Positions 1 through 8,256 of a stretch of DNA of 64,000 nucleotides are shown in pieces. Origin of the DNA: CAZUCE01 sp964619265 (GTDB taxonomy: Bacteria > Planctomycetota > UBA1135 > GCA-002686595); NCBI GenBank assembly GCA_964619265.1, contig CAZUCE010000003.1:124001-188000 (forward strand), given 5' to 3'. The position numbers and the translations under genes were made by a program. The notes under the pieces are model-generated. The model saw only the letters and a program-made list of their open reading frames with translations. It ran no database searches and was not told the origin of the DNA. Position 1 is the stretch's first letter, and every line of letters starts with the position of its first letter.

Positions 1-154
1 GCCAAAGGGGCTGGCCCGCTCTGCGGCCGGCCAGCCACAGCGCAACCGGCAGACTGAGAAGGAACAGAAGGCCGAACGCGAACACGCGGCGCGGGCGTAG
101 CCGGCCAGGGGGTTTCCGGGGCGGGGGTTTCCGGGGCGAGGGAGATTCGGACAT
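1..154 (-). CDS. N-terminus of a membrane protein, cut by window edge
   Basis: Reading the minus strand from an ATG at 154-152 gives an open frame of 51 codons that runs off the left edge. It starts MSESPSPRKPPPRKPPGRLR and continues with a hydrophobic stretch at about residues 24-43, so it looks like a short basic Pro-rich cytoplasmic tail followed by a transmembrane helix. The PRKPP unit occurs twice because of a 15-bp direct repeat in the DNA around 107-137. The gene is divergent from the aminotransferase that begins at 373. The function cannot be told from this fragment. Confidence 0.5.
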   Translation of the reverse strand, partial: MSESPSPRKPPPRKPPGRLRPRRVFAFGLLFLLSLPVALWLAGRRAGQPLW

Positions 155-372
155 CGGAGAATCCGTGGAAGAAGGCAAACCCAAGGAGGGGGACCAGCGA
201 CTTTTGAACCCTAGGCGGCCCATGTTCTTGGGGCCACGACAACCCAGTGGGGTTACGGGGGTGTGACTTGTGCCAAGGCGGCTATCCTGTTCGCCTGCCA
301 ACTCGCTCCGAGAAGGCGCAAGGCTCTTCGAAGGGCTCGCTGAATCGTTCGCTCCCCCACCTCCCTGCTTTG

Positions 373-1719
373 ATGGTGCCTCCTACCGACGAGCCGTCCA
401 CCTCGGGCAAGACCAAACGCATCGCACGCGAGATTCAACGCGAGAGCGCCTACCGCGGCGTCTCGGGCGTCGTGCTCGAAGCCATGAAGCTCGGCTTTAC
501 CGCCGGACATCCAGATTGGGCCAATCTCGCGCAGGGCGAGCCGGAGAGCCGTTCCCTCGAAGGAGCTCCATCGCGCATCGAGTCGATCGAGTTGGAACCC
601 GAGGATCACGCCTACGGCCCCCTCGAAGGAACGCTCGAACTTCGCACGGCGATCGCGAATTCAGCAAACCGGCTCTACCGCAAGGACAAGGGTTCCCAGT
701 ACGGCCCCGAGAACGTCGCCGTCGCTCAGGGTGGAAGACTCTGCCTCGCTCGAGCGCTCCACGCCCTTGAGGGCCGCCACCTCGCCTACACTCGACCGGG
801 GTACCCGGCCTGGAATGAACAGCTCGCGCTGCACGCGGCCCGCCTTCAGCCGATTGCGTTCTCAACCAGCGCCGACGACGGCTTTCGAATCAACCCGGAA
901 CGGCTGGCTCAAGAGATCGAGGACAAGCGCATCCGCTCCTTCCTATTCTCGAATCCCTGCGACCCCAGTGGACGGGTCCTCGAGGACGACGAGCAAATCC
1001 AGTTGGTGCGAATCTCGCGCGAGCGCGGCACCGTGCTGCTGGCCGAAGAGCCCACTTGCCACTACGTGTATCAAGAAGACGGGAACCCGGCGGAAGCCCC
1101 GAGTTCGATCGCTCGCCACGTGGAAGACGTCGAGAAGGATCCGATCTTGATCTTCGATGGGCTCTCGAAGAACTATCGCTATCCAGGCTGGCGAATCGGC
1201 TGGACCCTAGGGCCCTCCTCGTGGATCGAGCGCATCACCGCTGCGGCGATCCCCCTCGACGGCGGCCCCTCACGGCCCATCCAACGCGCAGCCGCCCAGG
1301 TGCTCGAGCCCCAGCGGGCCGACGCCGAACGCGAGGCCTCCGTGCGGCACTTCGCCAAGAAACGCGAGCTGATGCTCAAGCGCCTCGATCAGATGGGAAT
1401 ACGCGTCCCCTGCCCGCCGCGGGGCGGTTTCTACGTGTTCGGGGATCTGTCCGAACTCCCTGAGCCCTTCTGCAGCGCCGAAAGCTTCTTCCGGCGGGCT
1501 CTGCAGAAGCGGGTGGTCACTGTTCCGGGCCGGTCCTTCGATGTGGATCCCGGAGCCGGAAACTCGCGATCCCAAGAGGGAGCCTCTGACGAGGTCCGCG
1601 GGGGACACGAATCCACCTCGCCCTACGAAAACTGGATGCGGTTCTCCTTTGCGCCGTCGATCGACCACCTTCGAATGGGGCTCGATCGACTGGCGAAGAT
1701 GATTCGCGAGTCCGCCTGA
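373..1719 (+). CDS. PLP-dependent aminotransferase, class I/II (fold type I)
   Basis: A 448-residue aminotransferase. Family hallmarks are the SNPCDPSGRV stretch (the NP..PSG substrate/PLP motif) and FDGLSKNYRYPGWRIGW, in which Lys266 is the expected Schiff-base lysine and the last Arg the substrate carboxylate contact. The C-terminal small domain has GGFYVFGDL and an RFSFA end typical of class I/II enzymes. An upstream GTG at 247 keeps the frame open, but the residues before the ATG at 373 are low complexity and match no aminotransferase N-terminus, so 373 is chosen. It stands alone, convergent with the regulator at 1792. The substrate (aspartate, aromatic or other amino acid) cannot be assigned. 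A region near residues 390-420 before the last strand is acidic and poorly conserved, probably an insertion. Confidence 0.85.
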   Translation: MVPPTDEPSTSGKTKRIAREIQRESAYRGVSGVVLEAMKLGFTAGHPDWANLAQGEPESRSLEGAPSRIESIELEPEDHAYGPLEGTLELRTAIANSANRLYRKDKGSQYGPENVAVAQGGRLCLARALHALEGRHLAYTRPGYPAWNEQLALHAARLQPIAFSTSADDGFRINPERLAQEIEDKRIRSFLFSNPCDPSGRVLEDDEQIQLVRISRERGTVLLAEEPTCHYVYQEDGNPAEAPSSIARHVEDVEKDPILIFDGLSKNYRYPGWRIGWTLGPSSWIERITAAAIPLDGGPSRPIQRAAAQVLEPQRADAEREASVRHFAKKRELMLKRLDQMGIRVPCPPRGGFYVFGDLSELPEPFCSAESFFRRALQKRVVTVPGRSFDVDPGAGNSRSQEGASDEVRGGHESTSPYENWMRFSFAPSIDHLRMGLDRLAKMIRESA

Positions 1720-1791
1720 GAAGCCGTGGGGATTGCGCCGGGTTGCCGGCCGGCAATCCGCAGTCTTCTTCAGGCAGACGCCGCGCAGTCG

Positions 1792-2445
1792 TCAGGTTCC
1801 AGGCTCAGGAGCCTGTTCAGGCTTGCCCTCGCCGGCAAGGATCGCGAGCTTGACCAGGGAAGCCACCGAACGACATTCACACTTGCGCATGAGGTTGGCG
1901 CGGTGCGCTTCGATCGTCTTGATGCTGACACCCAATGCCTCCGACATGCGCTTGTTGGAGTAACCCTCAAGCACGAAGCCGAGCACCTGCCGTTCACGAC
2001 GGGAGAGGTTCTCCAGCCGGTCGCAGGCCTGCGCAACGGCTCTACGGCGAACCTGATTCTCACGATCAAGGCTCAGCACACGCTGGACGCAGCTCAGGGT
2101 CTCTTCCTGACTTGCGGGTAAAAGCAAGACGTCCATGGCGCCCGCACGCACCGCGCGCAGGACCGATCGAGCATCGTGCTCCTCCATGAGGACGATGACG
2201 CACTTGGGAGCCTGTCCGGGAACTTCCAGGCCAGTGAGCCACGGCTTGCCGTGCCACAAGCTTGCGTGCACCAAGTAACAGTGCCCCGAGTCGGGGCGAT
2301 TGTCCGCGGCGGCGTGACCTTGAGCTTCTGTCCGCACCTCAACGTGGAGACCGGAATTCGCGAGCCACCCTTCCAGGCTCGCGGCGCGAGCGCGATCACA
2401 CTCGACGATTGTGACCTGGGGCGCTCGCGTAGCTGTCAAAGGCAC
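1792..2445 (-). CDS. LuxR/FixJ-type regulator with degenerate receiver domain
   Basis: The C-terminal third (LSRRERQVLGFVLEGYSNKR then IKTIEAHRANLMRK) is a clear LuxR/GerE helix-turn-helix of the FixJ/NarL response-regulator family. The N-terminal 120 residues keep the receiver pattern (VTIVECD at the start, an AGAMDVLLLPAS segment near the end). The phospho-acceptor position reads YLVHASL instead of LLDVRMP, so the Asp is replaced by His, and the usual Lys-Pro near the end is LLLPAS, so the Lys is missing too. It is probably a phosphorylation-independent (atypical) response regulator. The ORF is open back to a TTG at 2511, but a GTG at 2445 has a GGGAGG Shine-Dalgarno five bases upstream, so 2445 is chosen (217 residues). 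No kinase gene is adjacent. Confidence 0.8.
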   Translation of the reverse strand: MPLTATRAPQVTIVECDRARAASLEGWLANSGLHVEVRTEAQGHAAADNRPDSGHCYLVHASLWHGKPWLTGLEVPGQAPKCVIVLMEEHDARSVLRAVRAGAMDVLLLPASQEETLSCVQRVLSLDRENQVRRRAVAQACDRLENLSRRERQVLGFVLEGYSNKRMSEALGVSIKTIEAHRANLMRKCECRSVASLVKLAILAGEGKPEQAPEPGT

Positions 2446-2902
2446 AACGGCCTCCCGCCCGAGCAAGAAGAGGTGGCGGGGTCGGGGAATGGGTGGAACG
2501 CGAGGCTCCAACAGGGGGGCCGGCTGTCCCGCACGAGGGCGGTCCGGCGGGTCGGTCGAAGAACCATAATCGAGCCGAAAGAGAGAGAAGAGGGAAGTGG
2601 AACAGGATGCCGACCAAGGGGGGGTCGAGTGATGGGGATCGACCCTAGCGGGTGCGAGAGACCGGTTTCGGGCTCGCCAAGGAGCCCTACCCAGTCAAAT
2701 CCCCTAGGGATCACGTTATCCGGGTACGTATTGCACCATCCGACTTGTCTTTTTTTCTCAGCGATCCACGCAGAAGGCCTCGAGCGATCCCGAATCGGGA
2801 GCGCTCGAGGCCTTCTGCCTGTTCCTGGGTACCCCGGACCTCGGGCCGGGCCTTCTCGGGGGAAAACCCAGCAGCCCGTAGCAGGGGCTCCCCCGCCGGT
2901 TG
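2446..2902. other. intergenic region, 457 bp
   Basis: No convincing coding sequence. The left end holds the promoter region of the minus-strand regulator, and the right part holds the strong hairpin at 2770-2818 downstream of the desaturase gene. A short AT-richer patch at about 2730-2762 (including a run of seven T) lies just left of the hairpin. Confidence 0.6.
2770..2818 (-). terminator. 17-bp perfect stem-loop downstream of the desaturase
   Basis: GCAGAAGGCCTCGAGCG at 2770-2786 is exactly complementary to 2802-2818. The 15-base loop itself contains CCCGA/TCGGG and can extend the structure. It lies 84 bp past the stop of the minus-strand desaturase gene. There is no T-run on the 3' side in the minus-strand direction, so it is a transcription-end or mRNA-stability hairpin rather than a textbook intrinsic terminator. 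Confidence 0.55.
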
Positions 2903-3997
2903 CTAGGCCGCCTTGTTTTTGTCGAGCGGCTTGCGACCAGCCTCGCGGATGTGCGCGGGGACCGGACGCAGATCCCAAACGATGCCCATCCAGGACAGCA
3001 CCTTCAGTCCGTAATAGGTGATGTCGTACTCCCACCAGAAAAAGCCCTGGCGCGCCGAGGATTGGTAGTGATGGTGGTTGTTGTGCCACCCCTCACCCAG
3101 CGTGATTAGAGCCAAGAGCGGGTTGTTCCGGCTGGTGTCCTTGGTCGCGTAGCGTCGCGAGCCGAAAACGTGGCTCAGTGAATTGATCGTGAACGTGCCG
3201 TGAAGAAGCAGGATGGTCGAAACGAAGTAGCCCCACACGAGCATCTGCCCCGCGGAGGTCCCTAGGCTCGGCCAGATGGCGTCCAGCGCCATCCCAAGGA
3301 AGAACATTGCGGCCCCGGTCAAGATCGGAACGATCGTGTCGAAGCGATCCAGGAAGCGCAGCTCGGGGTACTTGGCGAAGTCGCGCACGGCTTCGTGACG
3401 CGTGGGAAAATTCGCGTCGGAAGTAATCCAGCCGATGTGACTCCACACGAAACCGTGTTGCTTCGGGCTGTGCACGTCTTCTTCTCCGTCGGAGTGCTTG
3501 TGGTGCATCCGGTGGTGACTGGCCCACCACAGGGGGCCGCGCTGGGTCGCCGAGGCGCCGAGCAAAGCGAAAACGAACTGGCCGGCGCGCGAAGTCTTGA
3601 ACGAGCGGTGGCTGAAATAGCGATGGTAGAAGCCGGTGATCGCAAACATGCGCAGCACGTACATCCCGGCGCAAACCGCGAACGCGGCCGGGCTCCAACC
3701 GACCCAAATCACCGCCAGCGGCGACATGTGCAAGAGCGCGAAGGGCACGCAGCGCAGCCAGTCGACTTTCTGCTCGGGTGAATCCCCCATCGCCCGGGCC
3801 TGGGCATAGGTGTCGAACCAACGCGCAATCGCGAGGATTCCGCGGCGGTTGGCAGAGTCGCCCTCGATGGAGGAGTCGACGCTGTTTGCAACCGGCGTAT
3901 CGACCGAAGATTCCGCGCTCAGCGGAGGGACGGCGGACACTTTGGGGGTGTTCGACATCTCGGGATCGAGAGGTGAGTTGGCGGTGGCCTGGGGCAT
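2903..3997 (-). CDS. acyl-CoA delta-9 fatty-acid desaturase (membrane di-iron)
   Basis: A 364-residue stearoyl-CoA-desaturase-type enzyme that introduces a cis double bond into acyl chains, adjusting membrane fluidity. The three histidine clusters that bind the di-iron centre are all present: HRYFSH (125-130), HRMHH (162-166) and HNNHH (305-309). Hydrophobic pairs at about 86-118 and 222-262 are the expected membrane segments. The order HX4H, HX2HH, HX2HH is that of acyl-CoA/acyl-lipid desaturases (PF00487). The first 80 residues are a Ser/Pro-rich extension before the first membrane segment; an internal ATG at 3958 is an alternative start. Transcribed alone, with a strong hairpin downstream. 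An electron donor is not adjacent; the Rieske protein at 6361 is 2 kb away and is not demonstrably linked. Confidence 0.92.
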   Translation of the reverse strand: MPQATANSPLDPEMSNTPKVSAVPPLSAESSVDTPVANSVDSSIEGDSANRRGILAIARWFDTYAQARAMGDSPEQKVDWLRCVPFALLHMSPLAVIWVGWSPAAFAVCAGMYVLRMFAITGFYHRYFSHRSFKTSRAGQFVFALLGASATQRGPLWWASHHRMHHKHSDGEEDVHSPKQHGFVWSHIGWITSDANFPTRHEAVRDFAKYPELRFLDRFDTIVPILTGAAMFFLGMALDAIWPSLGTSAGQMLVWGYFVSTILLLHGTFTINSLSHVFGSRRYATKDTSRNNPLLALITLGEGWHNNHHHYQSSARQGFFWWEYDITYYGLKVLSWMGIVWDLRPVPAHIREAGRKPLDKNKAA

Positions 3998-4545
3998 CCG
4001 GGTTCCGGAAGGGGGTCGAGAGAGCTATCGACCGATCCCGCTCTCAAGGGGAGCTAGGTGGTCGTCGGTGTGTCGGTCGCGGGTCAGGGCTGGAAGCCGG
4101 GCGTTCGCCGGTCCAGAGCGCGACTTTCAGAGCCGCTGGCGTCCGTTCAGTGCCAGCAGGATAAGCCCTGGAACCTGGCTAGGAACCCTCTGAGAGAGCT
4201 TTGGGATGGGATCTGAGCCCCGGGACCTCTCCGTTGGCATCCAGGGTGACTTGCTCGTCCACAAAAACGCCGGGCGAGCGCGCTCCGAGGGCCCGAAAAT
4301 CGCCCCCCAGGGACCTCCGGAATCCGGCCGTCAGACGAGCCGCCGATTTCGAGGCGTTGGCTGGGAATCCCACTCTCGGGCCCGGTCATGAAATGTCCCG
4401 GGCTGTGCCGAGTAAGTGGGTTGGCCGGTCCTACGTCTGGACCCCCATTCCGAAGCAAAACTCACCCAGTTTGCCCCCAGGTCGCCTGCTTCCTGGGGAC
4501 CCACTCCGTGGGCCCGCTTCGACGCCCTTCCAACCGCTCCCCTCC
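3998..4545. other. divergent intergenic region, 548 bp
   Basis: Lies between the divergent desaturase and the secreted protein at 4546. The plus frame is open back to a TTG at 4201, but the translated stretch has no family resemblance and precedes a clear signal peptide, so I treat it as non-coding. No tRNA, obvious promoter pair or repeat was found. Confidence 0.5.
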
Positions 4546-6321
4546 ATGGCTGCCTTCCTCGCACTTCTACCCGCGCTCCTTTCCCCGCTTCCTCTTCTCG
4601 CAACCCAAGAAGAAGAGAGCTGCCTAGACCTGGCTCCCTCGGACGCCGTCTTCGCGGTGCACCTGGACAGCGTCTCGGAGCTGCGCACCCAGCTGGTCCG
4701 CAACAACTACTACCAGTTTCTCACCTCGCCGGAGGGCGTCCTCGGCGTGTTTGGCGACGAGGTCCCGGTCGAGCTTCGCACCATTCTCGCGCTCGACCCA
4801 ACCGAGGAGCAGCTAGCGGCCCTCGACGAGGAGAGCCGCGCGATCCTCGGCTTGCTCCACGCGGTCAGTGGGTCAGCCACTCTGTACGTCACCCACGCAA
4901 ACCCTGGCGAGGAGCCCGTCGTCGGCGTCGTGCTCGAGCCGGGAGATCGCATGCCGCAGTTCGCCGAGCTGGTCACCGAGCTCGCACAAAAATCCGGTGA
5001 GATTTCCATCCTGGAGCGCGGCCCGTTGCGCGTTGGCGTCCCGACTCGCTCGCTGACCGGGCAAGGTGATTTCCATGCCGGGATGATCTTCTCCGCCGAC
5101 CGCTTCGGATTCACCGCCGGCGAAGACGACGAGGCGGTCCGCGCCGAATTCGAGCGCCTGGTCGATCGGATGTCTGGAGCCGAGGGCTCGAGCTTGCTCG
5201 CCAACGAGCGCTTCGTTGAGGCCCGCGGCGCATTGACTTCGCCCGGGCAGATCGATCTGTTCCTCGACGTCGCCACCCTGATGCAGTGGGCTGCGCTCGC
5301 CCCAGAGTTGCCCAACGACTCCAATCCGCAGGAGATTCTTCAGACGATCGGCGCTGACCGCATGCGCTGGATGGCTGGGCGAGCCAACATCGGAACCGGC
5401 GAAGTCATGGATCTCGAGTTTCAGGTGCACATCCCGGAAAACTCCATGGTGGCGAGCATGGCTGACTTGTTCGGTCCACTCCCACTCAACCTGATCGAGC
5501 GGATTCCCGCCGATGCTGTCGCGGTCAGCGGATTGAACTTCGACCTGGCCGGCCTCTTCGATCTGGCCCTTGATTCGGTGGATCAATTTGCGGAAGGCAT
5601 GGGCGAATTGGGCCGTGCGCAAATCGAACAATTCGGCTCCATGCTCGGCGTCGACCTCGAAGCCGATCTGCTCGACCAGTTCACCGGAGGATTCGCGACC
5701 TACTCGATTCCCGCACAGGAACTCGACTTCGAAGAGGACCCGATGGCTGCCATGATGCTGTCCTCTGGCTTCGCGACGGCTTGGGTGATCGAGCTGTACG
5801 ACGCTGACCTAGTTGCCGATTCAATCGACGGCCTGATCGAGTTCGCCAGCGGCATGATGACCGGCGGACTGGGGATTGGGCTCGAGACCATGTCGGTCAG
5901 TGGGATGGATCTGCTTCAGCCTGCCGGGACGCCGTTCGCCTTCGGCTTCCAGCAAAATGCTGGCATGGGTGCCATGGCTGCGGGGCTGGATCCCAGCATG
6001 GTCGCAGAGCTGCTCAGCGACCCAAGCGCCCGCAGCAAGTCGGTCCTCGACCACGAGAAGCTCGGCCCGCTCGTTCAAGCGAACCGCAACGCGAGCTCCT
6101 TCTCGGCCGGTCTCACCGCGCAAATGATGGTCTCGACTCGAACGGGGCTCCTGGGCCTGTTCCAGACCCTCGGCTCCGATTTGGACACCGAGGGAGAGGC
6201 GTTTGAGGCCATGTTGGATCACATCGACCGCGACTTGATTGAGAGCTTCTTCCAGGGCGTCGGTGTCAGCTCAATGGAGCGCCTGACGAACTCCGTGAAG
6301 TTGCACTACCGCACGCGGTAG
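4546..6321 (+). CDS. secreted protein of unknown function (DUF3352-like layout)
   Basis: A 591-residue acidic protein. The ATG at 4546 is chosen because it is followed by a signal peptide (MAAFLALLPALLSPLPLLAT) with likely cleavage before QEEESC; in-frame upstream codons would bury it. The start of the mature part, with DAVFAVHLDSVSELR followed by a kinase-length series of alternating alpha/beta segments, recalls the DUF3352 class of secreted proteins found in cyanobacteria and planctomycetes, but I cannot confirm that without a profile search. The C-terminal half is Gly/Met-rich and amphipathic (for example GMMTGGLGIGLETM). No catalytic motif is visible. The gene stands alone between a divergent desaturase and a convergent Rieske gene. 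The last codons and TAG stop form a small 7-bp hairpin (6306-6321). Confidence 0.6.
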   Translation: MAAFLALLPALLSPLPLLATQEEESCLDLAPSDAVFAVHLDSVSELRTQLVRNNYYQFLTSPEGVLGVFGDEVPVELRTILALDPTEEQLAALDEESRAILGLLHAVSGSATLYVTHANPGEEPVVGVVLEPGDRMPQFAELVTELAQKSGEISILERGPLRVGVPTRSLTGQGDFHAGMIFSADRFGFTAGEDDEAVRAEFERLVDRMSGAEGSSLLANERFVEARGALTSPGQIDLFLDVATLMQWAALAPELPNDSNPQEILQTIGADRMRWMAGRANIGTGEVMDLEFQVHIPENSMVASMADLFGPLPLNLIERIPADAVAVSGLNFDLAGLFDLALDSVDQFAEGMGELGRAQIEQFGSMLGVDLEADLLDQFTGGFATYSIPAQELDFEEDPMAAMMLSSGFATAWVIELYDADLVADSIDGLIEFASGMMTGGLGIGLETMSVSGMDLLQPAGTPFAFGFQQNAGMGAMAAGLDPSMVAELLSDPSARSKSVLDHEKLGPLVQANRNASSFSAGLTAQMMVSTRTGLLGLFQTLGSDLDTEGEAFEAMLDHIDRDLIESFFQGVGVSSMERLTNSVKLHYRTR

Positions 6322-6360
6322 TCGACCCCTTCAGCACGGACGGGGCCCTCGTCCTCTGCC

Positions 6361-6714
6361 CTACAGGTAGAGCTCGAGGTCCTCGCCCACCAGCTTGGTC
6401 TTGTACCGCCGCGCCTTGCGCGACGACGCGTTGATGCACGATCCGTTCTTCGGGTCGAAGTGATAGTGGTGCAGCGGGCAGGTCAGGTACTTCCCGTCGG
6501 TCATCGGACCGTCCGCCAGGAACCCTCCCTGGTGGGGGCAGCGCTTGTCGACGGCGAAGATCTCACCGTCGACTCGGGCCAGGATGACGTCCACGCCATC
6601 TCCGGACAGCGAGTCGCCGATTTGGATGCACTTGGACTGACCCTCCTCGAGGCGGGCGGCGCCCTCGACGAGAATGGGCTTCTTGCGGAAGACGGAGAAG
6701 AGCTTGCCGATCAT
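6361..6714 (-). CDS. Rieske-type [2Fe-2S] ferredoxin
   Basis: A 117-residue single-domain protein. Cluster ligands are visible as CPH (Cys59, His61) and CPLH (Cys79, His82), the CXH...CXXH pattern of Rieske ferredoxins such as those serving dioxygenases and NirD-like proteins. The HQGG and PLHHYHFD context is typical. It has no signal peptide or membrane anchor, so it is a soluble cytoplasmic electron carrier. It is divergent from the phosphatase-superfamily gene at 6753 with 38 bp between the starts. No oxygenase subunit lies next to it; the monooxygenase fusion at 8755 is flavin-dependent and would not need it. The partner is unknown. Confidence 0.9.
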   Translation of the reverse strand: MIGKLFSVFRKKPILVEGAARLEEGQSKCIQIGDSLSGDGVDVILARVDGEIFAVDKRCPHQGGFLADGPMTDGKYLTCPLHHYHFDPKNGSCINASSRKARRYKTKLVGEDLELYL

Positions 6715-6752
6715 GGTCCCGGAGAGGATAGCGGCCGGTATCCTCCACGGCG

Positions 6753-8174
6753 ATGCGCCCGCTGCTGTGGATCAATGCCGTCGGGCTCAGCCAAGCTCAG
6801 ATCGGCCCGCGAACCCCGCGCCTGGCCGAACTCGCCGCGCGCGGATCGGCAGCCCCGATGGGGTCCATCCTGCCGGCTGTGACCTGCTCGGCCCAGGCCA
6901 CCCTGCTGACCGGCCTGACCCCAGCCGAGCATGGAATCGTCGGGAACGGCTGGTACTGGCCGGACCTGGGCGAGGTCTTTTTTTGGCGCCAGCCGAGCCA
7001 CCTGGTCCGCGGTGAGAAGGTCTATGAGGCCGCCAAGCGCCGCGAGTCCAGCTTCACCTGCGCCAAGCTCTTCTGGTGGTGGAACATGGGCGCCGCGGTG
7101 GATTGGTCGATCACGCCTCGGCCGTTCTATCCCTCCGACGGCCGCAAGATCCCCGCGGTCTACGGCTGGCCCAAGAGCTACCCCGGCGAGCTCGAAGCCG
7201 AACTCGGCAAGTTTCCGTTCTTCGACTTCTGGGGCCCCAAATCCGGCCTGCCCTCGAGCCGCTGGCTGACCGACGCCACCAAGCGCACTCTCACCGAGCA
7301 GCAGCCCGACCTCACGATGGTCTACCTGCCGCACCTGGACTACGACCACCAACGGTTTGGCCCTGAGTCTCCGGAGGGCTTGCGCGCGCTTGAAGATCTC
7401 GACGTCCTGATCGGCGAGCTGATCGATGCCGCGGATGCAGCCGGTGCAGCCACCCTGATCGTCAGCGAGTACGCACTCGACGCGGTCCGTTCACCGATCG
7501 CGCTCAATCGCGAGCTTCGCCGCGCGGGACTGCTCGAAGTGCGCGACACGCCCGGAGGCGAGGTCCTCGATCCCTTCGGAAGCCGCGCGTTTGCGGTCGC
7601 CGACCACCAGCTCGCACACATCTATGCGAAGGACGAAGCCGCGCGAAGCGCCGCGCGCGAAGTCCTGGAAGCGACCGGCGGCGTCGCAGCCATTCTCGAA
7701 GGCGATTCTCGCCGGGAAGCCGGCCTCGACCACCCGAACGCCGGCGACCTGATCGCACTGTCAAACCGCGACCGCTGGTTCAGCTACTACTACTGGCTGG
7801 ACGACGCGAAGGCCCCCGACTTCGCCCCCACCGTCGACATCCATCGCAAGCCGGGCTACGACCCGGCCGAGTTGTTCGTCGACCCAAACCTCAAGATCCC
7901 CGCCCTGCGCGTCGCGCGCCGCTTGGCCCAAAAGAAGCTCGGGATGCGCTACCTGATGGACGTCATCCCGCTGCACGGCGACCAGATCCGAGGCAGTCAC
8001 GGACTCGCGCCCAGCACCCCCGAACGCGGCCCAATCTTCCTGTGCTCGGAACCCTGGAGTTCCTGCGGCGGCGAACCAGACGACGGCGTGCTCCCCATAA
8101 CCTCGGTCAAAGACCGAGTCCTGCGTCTCCTACAGATCGGTAATACGGTGCCAGAGCAAAAAGCCCCGCTCTAG
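6753..8174 (+). CDS. alkaline phosphatase superfamily / type I phosphodiesterase-like enzyme
   Basis: A 473-residue protein of the alkaline-phosphatase superfamily, nearest in layout to nucleotide pyrophosphatase/phosphodiesterases. TPRLAELAARG, then TCSAQATLLTG (Thr44 as likely nucleophile) and TPAEHGIVGNGWY are the classic N-terminal blocks; HLDYDHQRFG and the ADHQLAHIY stretch supply the distal metal ligands. The usual first metal Asp (DGL) is replaced by INAVGL, so the first metal site may differ; this variant is shared, as far as I recall, with the alkaline-phosphatase-like proteins of ebo-type clusters. No signal peptide, so probably cytoplasmic. The last 13 codons and stop lie inside the left arm of the inverted repeat at 8136-8256. 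Substrate unknown. Confidence 0.8.
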   Translation: MRPLLWINAVGLSQAQIGPRTPRLAELAARGSAAPMGSILPAVTCSAQATLLTGLTPAEHGIVGNGWYWPDLGEVFFWRQPSHLVRGEKVYEAAKRRESSFTCAKLFWWWNMGAAVDWSITPRPFYPSDGRKIPAVYGWPKSYPGELEAELGKFPFFDFWGPKSGLPSSRWLTDATKRTLTEQQPDLTMVYLPHLDYDHQRFGPESPEGLRALEDLDVLIGELIDAADAAGAATLIVSEYALDAVRSPIALNRELRRAGLLEVRDTPGGEVLDPFGSRAFAVADHQLAHIYAKDEAARSAAREVLEATGGVAAILEGDSRREAGLDHPNAGDLIALSNRDRWFSYYYWLDDAKAPDFAPTVDIHRKPGYDPAELFVDPNLKIPALRVARRLAQKKLGMRYLMDVIPLHGDQIRGSHGLAPSTPERGPIFLCSEPWSSCGGEPDDGVLPITSVKDRVLRLLQIGNTVPEQKAPL

Positions 8175-8256
8175 CTCGGCCCTACGGTGCCGGGGCCGCG
8201 CGCACCGTAGGACCGAGCTAGAGCGGGGCTTTTTGCTCTGGCACCGTATTACCGAT
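8136..8256. repeat. 55-bp-arm inverted repeat (extended bidirectional terminator)
   Basis: Arms 8136-8190 and 8202-8256 are complementary over 55 positions with a single mismatch, around an 11-base loop (CGGGGCCGCGC). The core AAAAAGCCCCGCTCTAGCTCGG with its mate followed by TTTTT is a classic bidirectional intrinsic terminator between the convergent phosphatase-like gene and the GNAT remnant. Complementarity continues about 21 bp beyond the A/T tracts on each side, so the left arm covers the last 13 codons and stop of the phosphatase-like gene. The right arm ends exactly where the GNAT stop codon begins. Confidence 0.9.

Noticed and set aside
1743..1756. TTGCCGGCCGGCAA palindrome between aminotransferase and regulator
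   Set aside because: Only 5 bp of stem with a 4-base loop and no T-tract; could be chance in GC-rich DNA.
6306..6321. CTACCGC-AC-GCGGTAG hairpin that includes a stop codon
   Set aside because: Loop of two bases is too tight for a normal hairpin; kept only as a weak parallel to the long palindromes.
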